From: Prauserella alba
GTDB lineage: Bacteria; Actinomycetota; Actinomycetes; Mycobacteriales; Pseudonocardiaceae
Direction: 5' to 3'
Assembly: GCF_024171735.1 (NCBI RefSeq)
Contig: NZ_JAMTCH010000007.1
Coordinates: forward strand, 272,293 to 336,292
Length of the DNA stretch: 64,000 nt
Below are positions 50,798 through 59,147 of this stretch, in pieces. Made by a program: the position numbers and the translations under genes. A model generated the notes under the pieces. That model saw nothing but the letters and a program-made list of their open reading frames with translations, had not been told where the DNA came from and ran no database searches. How positions within the stretch are numbered: position 1 is the first letter of the stretch; each line of letters starts with the position of its first letter.

Positions 50798-51874
50798 ATG
50801 ACGACCACCGCAGCCCAGCAGCAGGAGCCGGCCGAGGTCGAAGAACGCCTGGTCACGATGCTCAACAACGGGGCATTGGCGGTGATGCTCTCGATCGGGC
50901 ACCGAACCGGACTGTTCGACGCCCTGTCGGAGCACAGCCCGCAAAGCTCAGCGGAACTGGCCACGACAACCGGGCTGAACGAGCGCTACGTGCGGGAATG
51001 GCTGGGTGCGGTCACCACCGGTCGCATCGTCGAGCTCGATCCGGACTCCGGTGCGTACCGGATGCGGCCCGAGGTCTCGGCGCTGCTGACCCGGCGGGGA
51101 TCGGCGAACCTGGCCGTGTTCGCCCAGTACGTCTCGCTGATGGGCAGCGTCGAGGACAAGATCGTGCGTTGCTTCGAGGAAGGTGGTGGTCTCGGCTACG
51201 AACACTTCCCACGGTTCCACGAGGTGATGGCGGAGGACTCCGCGCAGACGGTTCTGGCCGCACTCGAATCCGACATCATCCCGCTGGTGCCCGGTCTGTC
51301 CGACCGGCTGTCCGCCGGTATCGACGTACTGGACGTCGGATGCGGCCGGGGCCGGGCGCTCAACCAGCTCGCGAGCAACCATCCGCACAGCACTTTCACC
51401 GGCATCGACATCTCTGCCGAGGCCGTCGACTACGCCCGCACGGAAGCCGAAGCCCGGGGCCTCCGCAACGTCACCTTCGCCGTCCGAGACGCCGCGAACC
51501 TGGCCGAGAACATGCCGGCCGGTGCTTTCGACCTGGTGACGACATTCGACGCGGTACACGACCAGGCGGCGCCGGATGCCGTGCTGCGCGGCATCCGGCA
51601 CGTGCTCCGCGACGACGGCGTCTACCTCGCGCAGGACATCGATTCGTCCGGCTCCCACCAGGGCGACCTCGATCATCCGCTGGGGCCGTTGCTGTACGCC
51701 TTGTCGCTGACCCACTGCATGACCGTCTCCCTGGCGGCGGCCGGTGCAGGGCTCGGCACCATGTGGGGCCGTCCGCTTGCGCAGCAATACCTCCGCGACG
51801 CCGGCTTCGGCACCGTCGAGGTACGCACCTTGCCGCACGACGAACAGAACGCTTACTACGTGTGCCGACCTTGA
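50798..51874 (+). CDS. SAM-dependent methyltransferase (Rv2258c-like)
   Basis: 358 aa. An N-terminal winged-helix-like part (ALAVMLSIGHRTGLFDALSEH, LATTTGLNERYVREWLGAVTTG) is followed by a Rossmann methyltransferase domain with IDVLDVGCGRGRALNQLA (SAM loop), FTGIDISAEAVDYAR and FDLVTTFDAVHDQAAPDAVL. This two-part layout is that of small-molecule methyltransferases such as mycobacterial Rv2258c. TetR control suggests induction by a small compound that may be its substrate. Confidence 0.9.
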   Translation: MTTTAAQQQEPAEVEERLVTMLNNGALAVMLSIGHRTGLFDALSEHSPQSSAELATTTGLNERYVREWLGAVTTGRIVELDPDSGAYRMRPEVSALLTRRGSANLAVFAQYVSLMGSVEDKIVRCFEEGGGLGYEHFPRFHEVMAEDSAQTVLAALESDIIPLVPGLSDRLSAGIDVLDVGCGRGRALNQLASNHPHSTFTGIDISAEAVDYARTEAEARGLRNVTFAVRDAANLAENMPAGAFDLVTTFDAVHDQAAPDAVLRGIRHVLRDDGVYLAQDIDSSGSHQGDLDHPLGPLLYALSLTHCMTVSLAAAGAGLGTMWGRPLAQQYLRDAGFGTVEVRTLPHDEQNAYYVCRP

Positions 51875-52120
51875 ACGGCACTCGGCGAGGAGTGGATCCA
51901 TACTTCAGCAGCGTCCGGCGTGCCGCACGGACCAGCGGTCTTTGTCGGTGCGATCGCCGCGATCAGCACGGGGGTTCGATGTCGTGGTCGAGGCCGAAGA
52001 CGTCGCCGGGAGCGGAGGCGGCTTCGAGTCCGGCCGGATGTGCATAGCTCGCCGCGTCGAGAGCATCTCGCTGCTGGGGACCAAGTAAACGACGGTCTTC
52101 ACCCGGAAGGGATCTCGGAA

Positions 52121-52933
52121 ATGACACAGACGCTGACTTTCGAGCAGATCAAGCAGAAGCAACAAGCCACGTGGAGCAGCGGGGACTACGGAAGGATCGC
52201 GTGGCTCACCCAGCCGTTCGGGGACGTGCTGTGTGATGCGGTCGACCTGCGATCCGGCTCGCGAGTACTCGACGTCGCCACGGGTACCGGACACGTGGCG
52301 CTGGCAGCCGCACGCCGATTCTGTGAGGCCACCGGCATCGACTACGTGCCCGCACTCGTCTCGACGGCGTCCGCCCGGGCCGCGGCTGAAAGTCTCGCCG
52401 TGGACTTCCGGGTGGCCGATGCCGAGGACCTGCCGTGTGCAGACGGTTCGTTCGACACGGTGCTGTCAGCGATCGGGGTGATGTTCGCCGCCGATCACCA
52501 GCGCGCCGCCGACGAGCTGGTTCGAGTGTGCCGCCCCGGAGGACGGATCGGACTGGTGAGTTGGACGCCGACGGGCTTCGTCGGCCGAATGCTGGCCAGC
52601 GTGGGCAGGCATGCGTCCCCGCCGCCGGGCGCGCTGCCGCCGACGCGGTGGGGCACCGCGGAGGTGCTGCGGGAGCTGCTCGGTGATCGTGTCGAACAGG
52701 TGTCGCTTACCACCGACACGCTCACGGTGCGGTTTCTGTCACCACAGCACTTCGCCGACCACTTCCTGATCCATTACGGGCCGACCCGGATGGCCGCCCA
52801 GCGGCTGGACGACGACGGCAAGGCTGCCTTCAGGAACGACCTCGTCGCCTTGGCCGCCGAGTCGAACCGGGCGAGCGACGGCACCGTCGTGTGCGACTGG
52901 GAGTACCTCACCGCCGTGGCCACGAAGGCCTGA
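52121..52933 (+). CDS. Class I SAM-dependent methyltransferase
   Basis: 270 aa from the ATG after GGAAGGG. The SAM-binding core is SGSRVLDVATGTGHVALAAARR (loop) with DFRVADAEDLPCADGSFDTVLSAIGVMFAAD and VCRPGGRIGLVSWTPTGFVG, the Methyltransf_11 pattern. The C-terminus has helices with the ligand pocket. It follows the other methyltransferase by 246 bp in the same direction, so both may be under the TetR regulator. Substrate unknown. Confidence 0.88.
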   Translation: MTQTLTFEQIKQKQQATWSSGDYGRIAWLTQPFGDVLCDAVDLRSGSRVLDVATGTGHVALAAARRFCEATGIDYVPALVSTASARAAAESLAVDFRVADAEDLPCADGSFDTVLSAIGVMFAADHQRAADELVRVCRPGGRIGLVSWTPTGFVGRMLASVGRHASPPPGALPPTRWGTAEVLRELLGDRVEQVSLTTDTLTVRFLSPQHFADHFLIHYGPTRMAAQRLDDDGKAAFRNDLVALAAESNRASDGTVVCDWEYLTAVATKA

Positions 52934-53157
52934 ACGTCGACCAGGACGACGTCCGCCACTCCGGACCGGCGATCGCGCCCGCGCCGGTGCGCGCGAGGCG
53001 ACTCCTCACGTGCACCGGCGGCATCGGGCAACAGTTCGAAGACTTGAACATCACGGGTTGCTGCCGCCTCCACGAATCGCCGGACGGTGGCTACGGCGGC
53101 TCGAAAGCCGACATGTCCGAAAAGTCCGACCTCTTCGGAACCCTGCTGACCTGGGTT

Positions 53158-53200
53158 TTTTGGTGGGCCGCCTGGGACTCGAACCCAGAACCCGAGGATT
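53158..53200 (+). repeat. attL: 43-bp copy of the tRNA-Lys 3' end
   Basis: It is identical to 62621-62663 and corresponds to the tRNA from the anticodon stem to the CCA end plus four bases. After GAGGATT the sequence diverges from the tRNA, so this is not a functional tRNA. Just before it, GCTGACCTGGG also matches the right side, apart from a one- or two-base difference in the T/G run. Confidence 0.93.
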
Positions 53201-53811
53201 CTGTGTCTGCGTCTCCGGGTGTTCATGGTCAACCCTCGATGCCGTTGATGCGCTGGGGTAATAACGAACGCAAACGTCCATGGTGGATAGTTGTTCGTGG
53301 TCGTTTCGCGACGTTTTATGTGGGTAAAGTGTGGTTGATCTTGCTCCTGCGCGGGTGCTGACTGGGCCCGCGCCGCCGACCACGCGCCTCCATCCCCGCG
53401 ATCCTCAGCCGCCCACAGCCGGGTTGGGCGCTGTCGACCCTGGAACCGATCCCGGACCGGTGACCACCTGCGTGACGCGCCGCCATGTGCGCAAGGTGAG
53501 TACTGACCGGGATCGGCGCGAAGCGGGGTTGACAGTGCTCTGCCCGGCTTTGACGATCCGGCCATCGCGGGGATGGAGGCTTCACCGGAAGTGGCGTGCG
53601 GTGGGTGCTTTGTGCATGGTGGTGCCGTCCTGCCGTGTTCCGCGCGTGGCCGGCGGCGTTGGCGCGGCCAGACCAGAGCGCAAGCGGCGGGATGGGCCGC
53701 GCGCCTGTCCGGCCCGCGCGACCGCCCGGCAGGGCGGCTTGAAACCGTACAGAAAGTTCTCACCTAGGCTGACGTGAGCCCGAAGTGTGCCGGATATCGA
53801 GGTTGGAGCCC
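53201..53811 (+). other. Left-end non-coding region of the AICE
   Basis: 611 bp without a supported gene. It holds the 25-bp repeat at 53319-53343 and AT-richer sequence around 53240-53340. The later part (53350-53760) is GC-rich with open frames on both strands but no family features or ribosome-binding sites. It likely contains integrase contact sites and the promoter of the cargo gene at 53812. Confidence 0.5.
53319..53343 (+). repeat. Subterminal repeat of the AICE, left copy
   Basis: TGTGGGTAAAGTGTGG followed by TTGATCTTG; the same sequence with one inserted base and one substitution occurs at 62562-62587 in the same orientation. It lies about 120 bp inside attL. It is a candidate arm-type binding site for integrase or excisionase. 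Confidence 0.7.
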
Positions 53812-54501
53812 ATGTCGATCCTGTTAAAGCAGCCGCCAGGTGGTGATGGGGCATCGTCCGAGTGGGTTGAGGCGCTGGCTGCGTGGTCGTCCTTTGGTGC
53901 GGCACTGGGCACGATCGGGGCCGCAGTCGCAGCGGTCTTCGCGGGTATTTTTGCTAGACGTGCGTACATCGCACAGGGCGAGCAACTTAAAATCGCGCAA
54001 TGGCACGAAGAGTCGCGTCAGGCGGAGAAAGTTGCTGCTTGGTTAGAGATGAGCGACAGCGAGTCGCTGGCTGCGTTTGTGCATAATGCAAGTGAGTTGC
54101 CGGTCTATCGGATGACGGTCCGCTTCATTGCCGCACCCGACATCAATCAAGGGTTTGGTCGTCCTGTTTGCCCGCCCAATGGTCAGCCGATGGAGCTGGT
54201 CGATGCTAGTGCAGCTATCAATGTGATAGCTGATGACCATCCCGGGGTCCGGTATTCGTGGCATATTAATCCGGAAGCTAATACAAAGTTAAATTCGTTT
54301 GAGAAGGATGGACCGTATGGTGATGTTCTTCGTGAGGTGGCAGATATTGGACCCGTAGGCTTGTCGGTTTCTTTCACGGATACGTCCGGTCAGCGTTGGC
54401 ATCGGGATATTCACGGGTCTCTATGTAAGGTAGATTCGAACTTCGACTTTATTGACTTCATTGTGGGCCCACTCCCGGGTCCTGATCCTTCGACGCTATA
54501 G
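53812..54501 (+). CDS. AICE cargo: membrane-anchored protein of unknown function
   Basis: 229 aa after a TTGGAGCC site. The N-terminus is WVEALAAWSSFGAALGTIGA and continues as one membrane helix, followed by a charged coiled-coil-like stretch (ARRAYIAQGEQLKIAQWHEES). The rest looks like a beta-rich soluble domain ending FDFIDFIVGPLPGPDP. Base composition is clearly less GC-rich than neighbouring chromosome, with codons such as ATA and TTA-like rare choices, a sign of transfer. No homology recognised. Position at the left end of the element marks it as cargo. Confidence 0.65.
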   Translation: MSILLKQPPGGDGASSEWVEALAAWSSFGAALGTIGAAVAAVFAGIFARRAYIAQGEQLKIAQWHEESRQAEKVAAWLEMSDSESLAAFVHNASELPVYRMTVRFIAAPDINQGFGRPVCPPNGQPMELVDASAAINVIADDHPGVRYSWHINPEANTKLNSFEKDGPYGDVLREVADIGPVGLSVSFTDTSGQRWHRDIHGSLCKVDSNFDFIDFIVGPLPGPDPSTL

Positions 54502-54558
54502 CTGAGCGGTACTCCCGTTTGGTTGAGCTTGCGCCGCTACGTTGGTTACTGTGGGCGA

Positions 54559-55128
54559 ATGTCCTTGGCATCGTGGGCGTTCGAGACTTCAGCGGCGAAG
54601 TTGGCCGACACTTTGCCTCGTCGCTGGCAACACGTGCAGGGTGTCGCTCGGCAAGCACGGTCGCTGAGTGCCGTAGCGGGTTCGGATGCTGAGCTGCTGG
54701 AAGCGGCTGCGATCCTGCACGACGTCGGTTACGCGCCAGACCTGGTCGATACCGGCTTCCATCCGATCGACGGTGCAACGTACCTGGCGCGCATCGGCGC
54801 TCCTGAGCGGCTTGTGCATCTCGTGGCGCACCACTCGTTCGCAACGTATGAGGCTGAGCTGCGAGGGCTTCAGGATGAGCTGGAGGGCTTCAAGGACGAG
54901 CGGGGCTCCATCCGCGATGCGCTCTGGTACTGCGACATCACCACCTCGCCCGACGGTGAGGCTGTCGCTGCCGAAGATCGCATCGCCGAGATCAAGGCCC
55001 GTTACGGTCCTGATCACCTCGTGACGACGTTCATCACCGGTGCAGCTCCGGAGCTGTTGGCTGCTGTGGAGCGCACTCGGCGTCGCGCTGAGGCGTTGAG
55101 TTCACCTATCCAAGGTGGACCTTCGTAG
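54559..55128 (+). CDS. AICE cargo: HD-domain protein
   Basis: 189 aa. The HD-type metal motif is seen in RWQHVQGVARQARSL (first His), AAAILHDVGYAPD (His-Asp pair) and LVAHHSFATYEAE (later His), with a closing Asp in ALWYCDITTSPDG. HD proteins are phosphohydrolases acting on nucleotides or related phosphate esters. Its 3' end overlaps the Nudix gene on the opposite strand by 23 bp. HD proteins of this length are common in actinomycete elements; role unknown. Confidence 0.82.
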   Translation: MSLASWAFETSAAKLADTLPRRWQHVQGVARQARSLSAVAGSDAELLEAAAILHDVGYAPDLVDTGFHPIDGATYLARIGAPERLVHLVAHHSFATYEAELRGLQDELEGFKDERGSIRDALWYCDITTSPDGEAVAAEDRIAEIKARYGPDHLVTTFITGAAPELLAAVERTRRRAEALSSPIQGGPS

Positions 55129-55576
55129 GCTCCTTGACGCCGTGCTCGACACGAAGACGCATCGCGCGGTCCATCGTGAGCCCCTCGACGCTGTCGGGGA
55201 CTACCCAGTGGACTCGGCGTGATTCGGAGCTGGGTCGCAACGTTCCGCCTGTAGGACGGGCGTGGAAGCACAGCGAGAACTCCTGCCGGACCTCACCGTC
55301 GTCGTAGGCGATGACGTGCTTCGGGTCCGAGTAGATGCCGCTGATGCCGGTGACCTCGACAGTGATCCCCGTTTCCTCGAACACCTCACGACGCACGGCA
55401 TCCGGCGCCGACTCGCCGAGGTCTTGCGCACCGCCAGGAAGCGCCCAAAGGCCGTTGTCCGTGCGTTCGATCAGCAGGACTTCGTCGGCATCGTTGCGCA
55501 CGACTGCGGTCACGGCAGGAACGATGCTGTTCGGCGCGGGAGCGTTCGGGTCGTCGTAGAAGTCCGTCTTCGGCAT
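55106..55576 (-). CDS. Nudix hydrolase, Pif-like immunity candidate
   Basis: 156 aa. The Nudix box is complete at residues 49-71: GAQDLGESAPDAVRREVFEE then TGI. Nudix enzymes cleave nucleoside diphosphate-linked compounds. In the Streptomyces element pSAM2 the Nudix protein Pif blocks redundant transfer between cells that already carry the element. The gene lies 4 bp after the XRE gene, in one operon, on the strand opposite to the transfer genes. The immunity role is by analogy. Confidence 0.88.
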   Translation of the reverse strand: MPKTDFYDDPNAPAPNSIVPAVTAVVRNDADEVLLIERTDNGLWALPGGAQDLGESAPDAVRREVFEETGITVEVTGISGIYSDPKHVIAYDDGEVRQEFSLCFHARPTGGTLRPSSESRRVHWVVPDSVEGLTMDRAMRLRVEHGVKEPTKVHLG

Positions 55577-55580
55577 GACG

Positions 55581-56330
55581 TCAGCTTTCCCACTCGTGGC
55601 GCTTCGCGCCATCCCAGACCGCGGTGAAGCTGTCCGCGTAGGTGGTGAACAGATCCCCGGCTGAAAGACGGCGGAGGTGCATCGCCGGTGCGTGTGCCGC
55701 CATCTTCCCGTAGACGTGCGGGTTGACGATCATCTCGTCGTCGAACCGGAAGATGCTGTTGTAGAGCACGGTGTCGTGGGTTCGGATGTCGATGCCCGGT
55801 ACGTCTGCCAGCGGGCGGAAGTACGACAACGCATGGTCGATCTTGGCGGAGATGGTGTTCTGACCGATGCCCTCGTCGGTGCTGCGCTGGATCACAGCTG
55901 GTGCGTCACGGTCCCCGAACAGAAGGCGTATCCGCCCACCGTGTTCGGCCTTCGCCTTCAGGATGTTCAGCAGGTCGGGCTTCTCGGTCATGAACATGCC
56001 GACGTAGACGAGCATGTCGACGTAGGTCGTCGACGCATCGAGTAGCCGGTCCCAGAGATCGTCCGGAACCGAGTTGCGGTGTGGGTAGACCTTGACGATC
56101 TCTGACCCGCTCACCTCGGAGGTCTTGGCTTCGTCGGTGGCCTGTGGCCACAGGTACGTCTCGCGTTCCTCGAGGAACGCGGCGATGGCATGCCGGTTCT
56201 TCGCGTAGGGCGTCCGGTTCTTCGTGATCCAGCGTTCGACCGTCTTGGGATCGACGTCGAGGTGGTCGGCCAGCTCGACGGGCGTCTTACCACGCGAATG
56301 CAGGGCATCGCGCAAGCGCTCGTTGGACAT
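55581..56330 (-). CDS. XRE-type DNA-binding protein with DUF5919-like C-terminal domain
   Basis: 249 aa after AGGAGGGG. Residues 1-55 form a helix-turn-helix (LRDALHSRGKTPVELADHL then VDPKTVERWITKNRTPY). The larger C-terminal part has DASTTYVDMLVYVGMFMTEK, GGRIRLLFGDRDAPAVIQRS, IDIRTHDTVLYNSIFRFDDEMIVNPHVYG, a layout reminiscent of phospholipase D-like folds (His and Asn present, full HKD absent). It is divergent from the SCO3933-type gene and probably controls the element's core operon. Confidence 0.8.
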   Translation of the reverse strand: MSNERLRDALHSRGKTPVELADHLDVDPKTVERWITKNRTPYAKNRHAIAAFLEERETYLWPQATDEAKTSEVSGSEIVKVYPHRNSVPDDLWDRLLDASTTYVDMLVYVGMFMTEKPDLLNILKAKAEHGGRIRLLFGDRDAPAVIQRSTDEGIGQNTISAKIDHALSYFRPLADVPGIDIRTHDTVLYNSIFRFDDEMIVNPHVYGKMAAHAPAMHLRRLSAGDLFTTYADSFTAVWDGAKRHEWES

Positions 56331-56372
56331 GTCCCCTCCTGCGGTACGGCTAGAGACGACTTTAGCACGGGA

Positions 56373-56392
56373 GGGACGTCCCAAGAAGTCCC
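56373..56392 (-). promoter_or_regulatory. Candidate operator in the AICE control region
   Basis: The palindrome GGGACGTCCC (56373-56382) is followed 10 bp later by another GTCCC half-site, so on the minus strand GGGAC occurs twice with 10-bp spacing. It lies between the divergent XRE and SCO3933-type genes. It is a candidate site for the XRE regulator. Confidence 0.45.
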
Positions 56393-56492
56393 TTCGTGTG
56401 GTGATCTCGTCCCTGCCGTCGGCGGCGATCTAGCTGTACGCACCGCAAAGCGGGCGTTGAAACGAAGAGATTGCCTTTGGAGGGCAGTGGTT

Positions 56493-56828
56493 ATGCGTCT
56501 GTTGATTGACGTTTCGAATGTGTCGTTCACGGTTGGTCGTGAGCCGGAGCCGAAGAAGGATCAGAACGGTGTTCAGCGTGTGGATCGGAACACCGCCGCT
56601 CCGATGTGGTCTGTGCAGCTGGTTGCCATGGACGACGGCGGGGCTGAGGTGATCAACGTGACTGTGGCGGCTCCCCAGCCTCCGAAGGTCTCGGTTGGTC
56701 AGCCGGTTGCCCCGGTTGAGTTGCAGGCGATTCCTTGGGCGCAGAACGGGCGGAATGGCGTTGCTTATCGAGCAATTGATGTGAAGTTGGTTTCTGCTTC
56801 CAAGTCGAGCGCTTCGGCGAGTTCCTGA
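56493..56828 (+). CDS. SCO3933-family regulatory protein
   Basis: 111 aa after TGGAGGG. It has the family's pattern: LIDVSNVSFTVGREPEPKKD, then QRVDRNTAAPMWSVQLVAMDD, GGAEVINVTVAAPQPPKVSVGQ and a closing GVAYRAIDVKLV. SCO3933-type proteins are found as the first gene of transfer operons in Streptomyces elements such as SLP1. The fold is probably an OB-like beta barrel. It heads the rightward operon, so a role in control of transfer or replication fits. Confidence 0.78.
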   Translation: MRLLIDVSNVSFTVGREPEPKKDQNGVQRVDRNTAAPMWSVQLVAMDDGGAEVINVTVAAPQPPKVSVGQPVAPVELQAIPWAQNGRNGVAYRAIDVKLVSASKSSASASS

Positions 56829-56866
56829 CCTGGCACAACGGTATTCGCGATGACCTGAGGAGTGTC

Positions 56867-57046
56867 GTGTCTCCAGTACCAAAGGGCACTTTCATTGATG
56901 TGCAGGAACGTGAGTGCGCAGATGGTTCCACCCAGATAGTGGTTTCCCTTGATGGGGTTCCTGCGGTGGTGATGCACACGTTCGATCAGCTTGCCGAACT
57001 TGGGCGAGTGCTGATCTCGATGGCTAAGGATGCGAACCGTCGTTGA
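56867..57046 (+). CDS. Small AICE protein, 59 aa
   Basis: GTG start after GAGGAG, sequence beginning VSPVPKGTFIDVQE and ending LISMAKDANRR. It is a compact, soluble sequence predicted to have two or three strands and a helix (TFDQLAELGRVLISMAKD). No family recognised. Its place between the SCO3933-type gene and a terminator-like hairpin, with a good ribosome-binding site, supports a real gene. Confidence 0.65.
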   Translation: MSPVPKGTFIDVQERECADGSTQIVVSLDGVPAVVMHTFDQLAELGRVLISMAKDANRR

Positions 57047-57067
57047 CGGTTGCGCTGCGTTGAGAGT

Positions 57068-57114
57068 GCACGGGGCCGGTGTTGGTTCTTGGCCGTTCCG
57101 TCCCGGCTCCGTGC
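57068..57114 (+). terminator. Stem-loop followed by a T-rich tract
   Basis: GCACGGGGCCGG (57068-57079) and CCGGCTCCGTGC (57103-57114) pair with one G-U wobble around a 23-nt loop. They are followed by CTCTCGTTTCCTTCTC. The hairpin separates the small leading genes from the transfer genes and may attenuate read-through. Confidence 0.55.
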
Positions 57115-57156
57115 CTCTCGTTTCCTTCTCAACTCTGCCTTGGAGGGCGAGGAGTC

Positions 57157-57975
57157 ATGGCTAAGTCTAGCGCTCGTGTGCGTTCTCGTGGCGCACGTGG
57201 CGACGTGATGGAGATGTGGCAGGTACCGAAACAGTCGTGGCCTGCTGTGCTTTTGGGCTGTGTGATTCGGTGGCGTGCGGAACTCACGCTGCTCACAGCC
57301 GTGATCGTGACGTTGGTCTGGTTGGGTCAGAACACCAACGTGGTGGTGATGTGGCTGTCGACGCTCGGCGTGGTCGGCCTGGTGTTCGCGATTCCGCATA
57401 CGCGGCGTTTCGTCGTTGCGCGGTTCTGGTGTGTGCTGGATCGGCATCGGCTGCGGACGTGTCTGCGGAACGCGAAGATCCGCACGATGAACCTGGACGG
57501 TGCGTTGCCGTTCATGCTGTGGGCTCGTCCCACCAAGACCGGTGAACGTGTCTGGGTGTGGACCCGCGCGGGGTCTTCGGCCGACGACTTGGAACAGGTC
57601 CTGGGTTACATCGCTCCGGCCTGTTTCGCCCGCGATGCCCGGATCACGCGGGTGCGGTCGATGTCGACGCTGGTGGCCATTGAGCTGGTCCGTCGTGATC
57701 CGCTGAACAACCCGCGTCCGATCGCTTCGCCGCTGGCGCGTCTCGGTGCCCGTATGCAGGGCGAGAACGTCACCGCTGAGGGCACCGAGCCCATCACCGC
57801 GGCCACCGTGACGCCGTTGCCTGTGCGTACTGATGACGGGCAGCCGGCCTCGGAGGCCCCTGCTGCCGCCGCTGCGGCCACGAAGAAGGCCACTGCCACG
57901 AAGGCCAAGCCTGCTGAGCAGGCCACCAAGCCTGTGGTGGTCAATGGCGAAGACCTGTCGGACTACATCGACTGA
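57157..57975 (+). CDS. AICE membrane protein preceding the FtsK-like ATPase
   Basis: 272 aa after GAGGAG. Two adjacent membrane segments (LTLLTAVIVTLVWLG; VVVMWLSTLGVVGLVFAI) are followed by a cytoplasmic domain (RFVVARFWCVLDRHRLRTC, FMLWARPTKTGERVWVWTRAG). The end is an Ala/Lys/Pro-rich tail. TraB-type transfer ATPases carry such a membrane part at their own N-terminus. Here membrane part and ATPase appear to be separate genes 14 bp apart, a split form. The inference rests on order and topology. Confidence 0.75.
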   Translation: MAKSSARVRSRGARGDVMEMWQVPKQSWPAVLLGCVIRWRAELTLLTAVIVTLVWLGQNTNVVVMWLSTLGVVGLVFAIPHTRRFVVARFWCVLDRHRLRTCLRNAKIRTMNLDGALPFMLWARPTKTGERVWVWTRAGSSADDLEQVLGYIAPACFARDARITRVRSMSTLVAIELVRRDPLNNPRPIASPLARLGARMQGENVTAEGTEPITAATVTPLPVRTDDGQPASEAPAAAAAATKKATATKAKPAEQATKPVVVNGEDLSDYID

Positions 57976-57989
57976 AAGGAGACAGGGTC

Positions 57990-58814
57990 ATGTTGAAGCG
58001 CACACGGCGTCATGCGGACACAGTCCCGGTCGCCGGACTGTCGATTTATGACCCGATGCATCTGGGTCTGTTCGAGGATGGACACCGGGCAGATATCCCG
58101 CTCGTCTATCGGAACCTGTTGATGGGTGGTGAACCCGGTTCGGGCAAGTCGGTGGCGTTGAACAACGTCGTCGCTCATGCCGCGCTGTGCCCTGATTCGA
58201 GCCTGTGGCTCTTCGACGGCAAGCAGGTGGAACTGGGCTTGTGGCGAGAGCAGGCGGACGTGTTCGTCGGTCCGGACATCGCTCACGCTCTGAGCGTGTT
58301 GGAACAGCTCCAGGCGGAGATGAACCGGCGCTACGAAGAGTTGGAGCGGGTGCGGCGTCGTCAGATCACCCGGGACGACCCGGTGGATGTGATCACTCTC
58401 GTGGTGGACGAGCTGGCGCTGTTCTCGGCGACCATGGGCACCAAGGAAGACCAGGAGGCGTTCGTGCGCCTGCTGCGTGACCTGGTCGCTCGCGGCCGGG
58501 CCGCCGGTGTCATCGTGATCGCTGCGACCCAGCGCCCGTCGGCCGACATCATCCCCACGTCGCTGCGGGATCTGTTCGGCTACCGGTTGGCGTTCCGCTG
58601 CACGACCGACAGCTCGTCGGACATCATCCTCGGCCGCGGTTGGGCCCAGCAGGGCTACAACGCCGCCACCATCGCCCCTGAGCACCGGGGCATCGGCCTG
58701 CTGTTGGCCGAAGGTGGTTTCCCGCGGCGCATGAAGTCGGCCTACCTCTCGGATGCCGACATCTACTCACTGGTCGACTACGCCCGCCAGCTCAAGCACG
58801 GCCGGGCCGCGTAA
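57990..58814 (+). CDS. FtsK/SpoIIIE-type DNA-transfer ATPase (TraB/TraSA-like)
   Basis: 274 aa after AAAGGAG. Walker A is at residues 46-54 (GGEPGSGKS) and Walker B at 134-141 (VITLVVDE). The family-specific stretches ARGRAAGVIVIAATQRPSADIIPTSLRD (opening ARGRAAGVIVIAA) and FRCTTDSSSDIILG are present. In actinomycete elements such ATPases move double-stranded DNA from donor to recipient hyphae. pSAM2 TraSA has a similar length. No membrane segment of its own, so it probably works with the preceding gene product. Confidence 0.9.
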   Translation: MLKRTRRHADTVPVAGLSIYDPMHLGLFEDGHRADIPLVYRNLLMGGEPGSGKSVALNNVVAHAALCPDSSLWLFDGKQVELGLWREQADVFVGPDIAHALSVLEQLQAEMNRRYEELERVRRRQITRDDPVDVITLVVDELALFSATMGTKEDQEAFVRLLRDLVARGRAAGVIVIAATQRPSADIIPTSLRDLFGYRLAFRCTTDSSSDIILGRGWAQQGYNAATIAPEHRGIGLLLAEGGFPRRMKSAYLSDADIYSLVDYARQLKHGRAA

Positions 58815-58874
58815 GTCGGCGCATTTTCCGTTCACCGCAACGCATTTCCTGAATTCCTGTCGCAGGAGAGGACT

Positions 58875-59147
58875 GTGCTCATGTTGTCTGTCACCCCTCC
58901 GTTAGCGCTCGACGGCGACACCGTGTGGGTGTTCGTCTCCGCTGACACCGGTGCCGTGGATGCCGCCCGCATGGCGCACGTTCCCGGTACGGAAACTTTC
59001 GCTGCCCTTCCCGTGGAAGCGTTCGACCCGGACAGCGTCCTGCCGACGTTCCGCACCACGGGCGAACCTGTTGACGGCTTCCGCTGGGCTACTACCGCCG
59101 ACGTCGACGCCCACGCCGACATGTTCACCGCTGGTGGTGACCGGTGA
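58875..59147 (+). CDS. Small conserved AICE protein of unknown function
   Basis: 90 aa; GTG start after AGGAGAGG, with an ATG two codons later as alternative. Acidic and soluble: DTVWVFVSADTGAVDAARMA, FAALPVEAFDPDSVLP and a C-terminal ATTADVDAHADMFTAGGDR. No known motif. It sits in the replication operon; its stop overlaps the next start in a TGATG arrangement. Confidence 0.7.
   Translation: MLMLSVTPPLALDGDTVWVFVSADTGAVDAARMAHVPGTETFAALPVEAFDPDSVLPTFRTTGEPVDGFRWATTADVDAHADMFTAGGDR

Noticed and set aside
51875..52120. A short gene between the two methyltransferases
   Set aside because: Open frames here lack ribosome-binding sites and end within 70 codons with no recognisable feature; the stretch is treated as spacer.
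53163..53200. A second tRNA gene at the left end of the AICE
   Set aside because: Only the 3' half is present. The sequence leaves the tRNA after the anticodon stem, as expected for an attachment-site duplicate.
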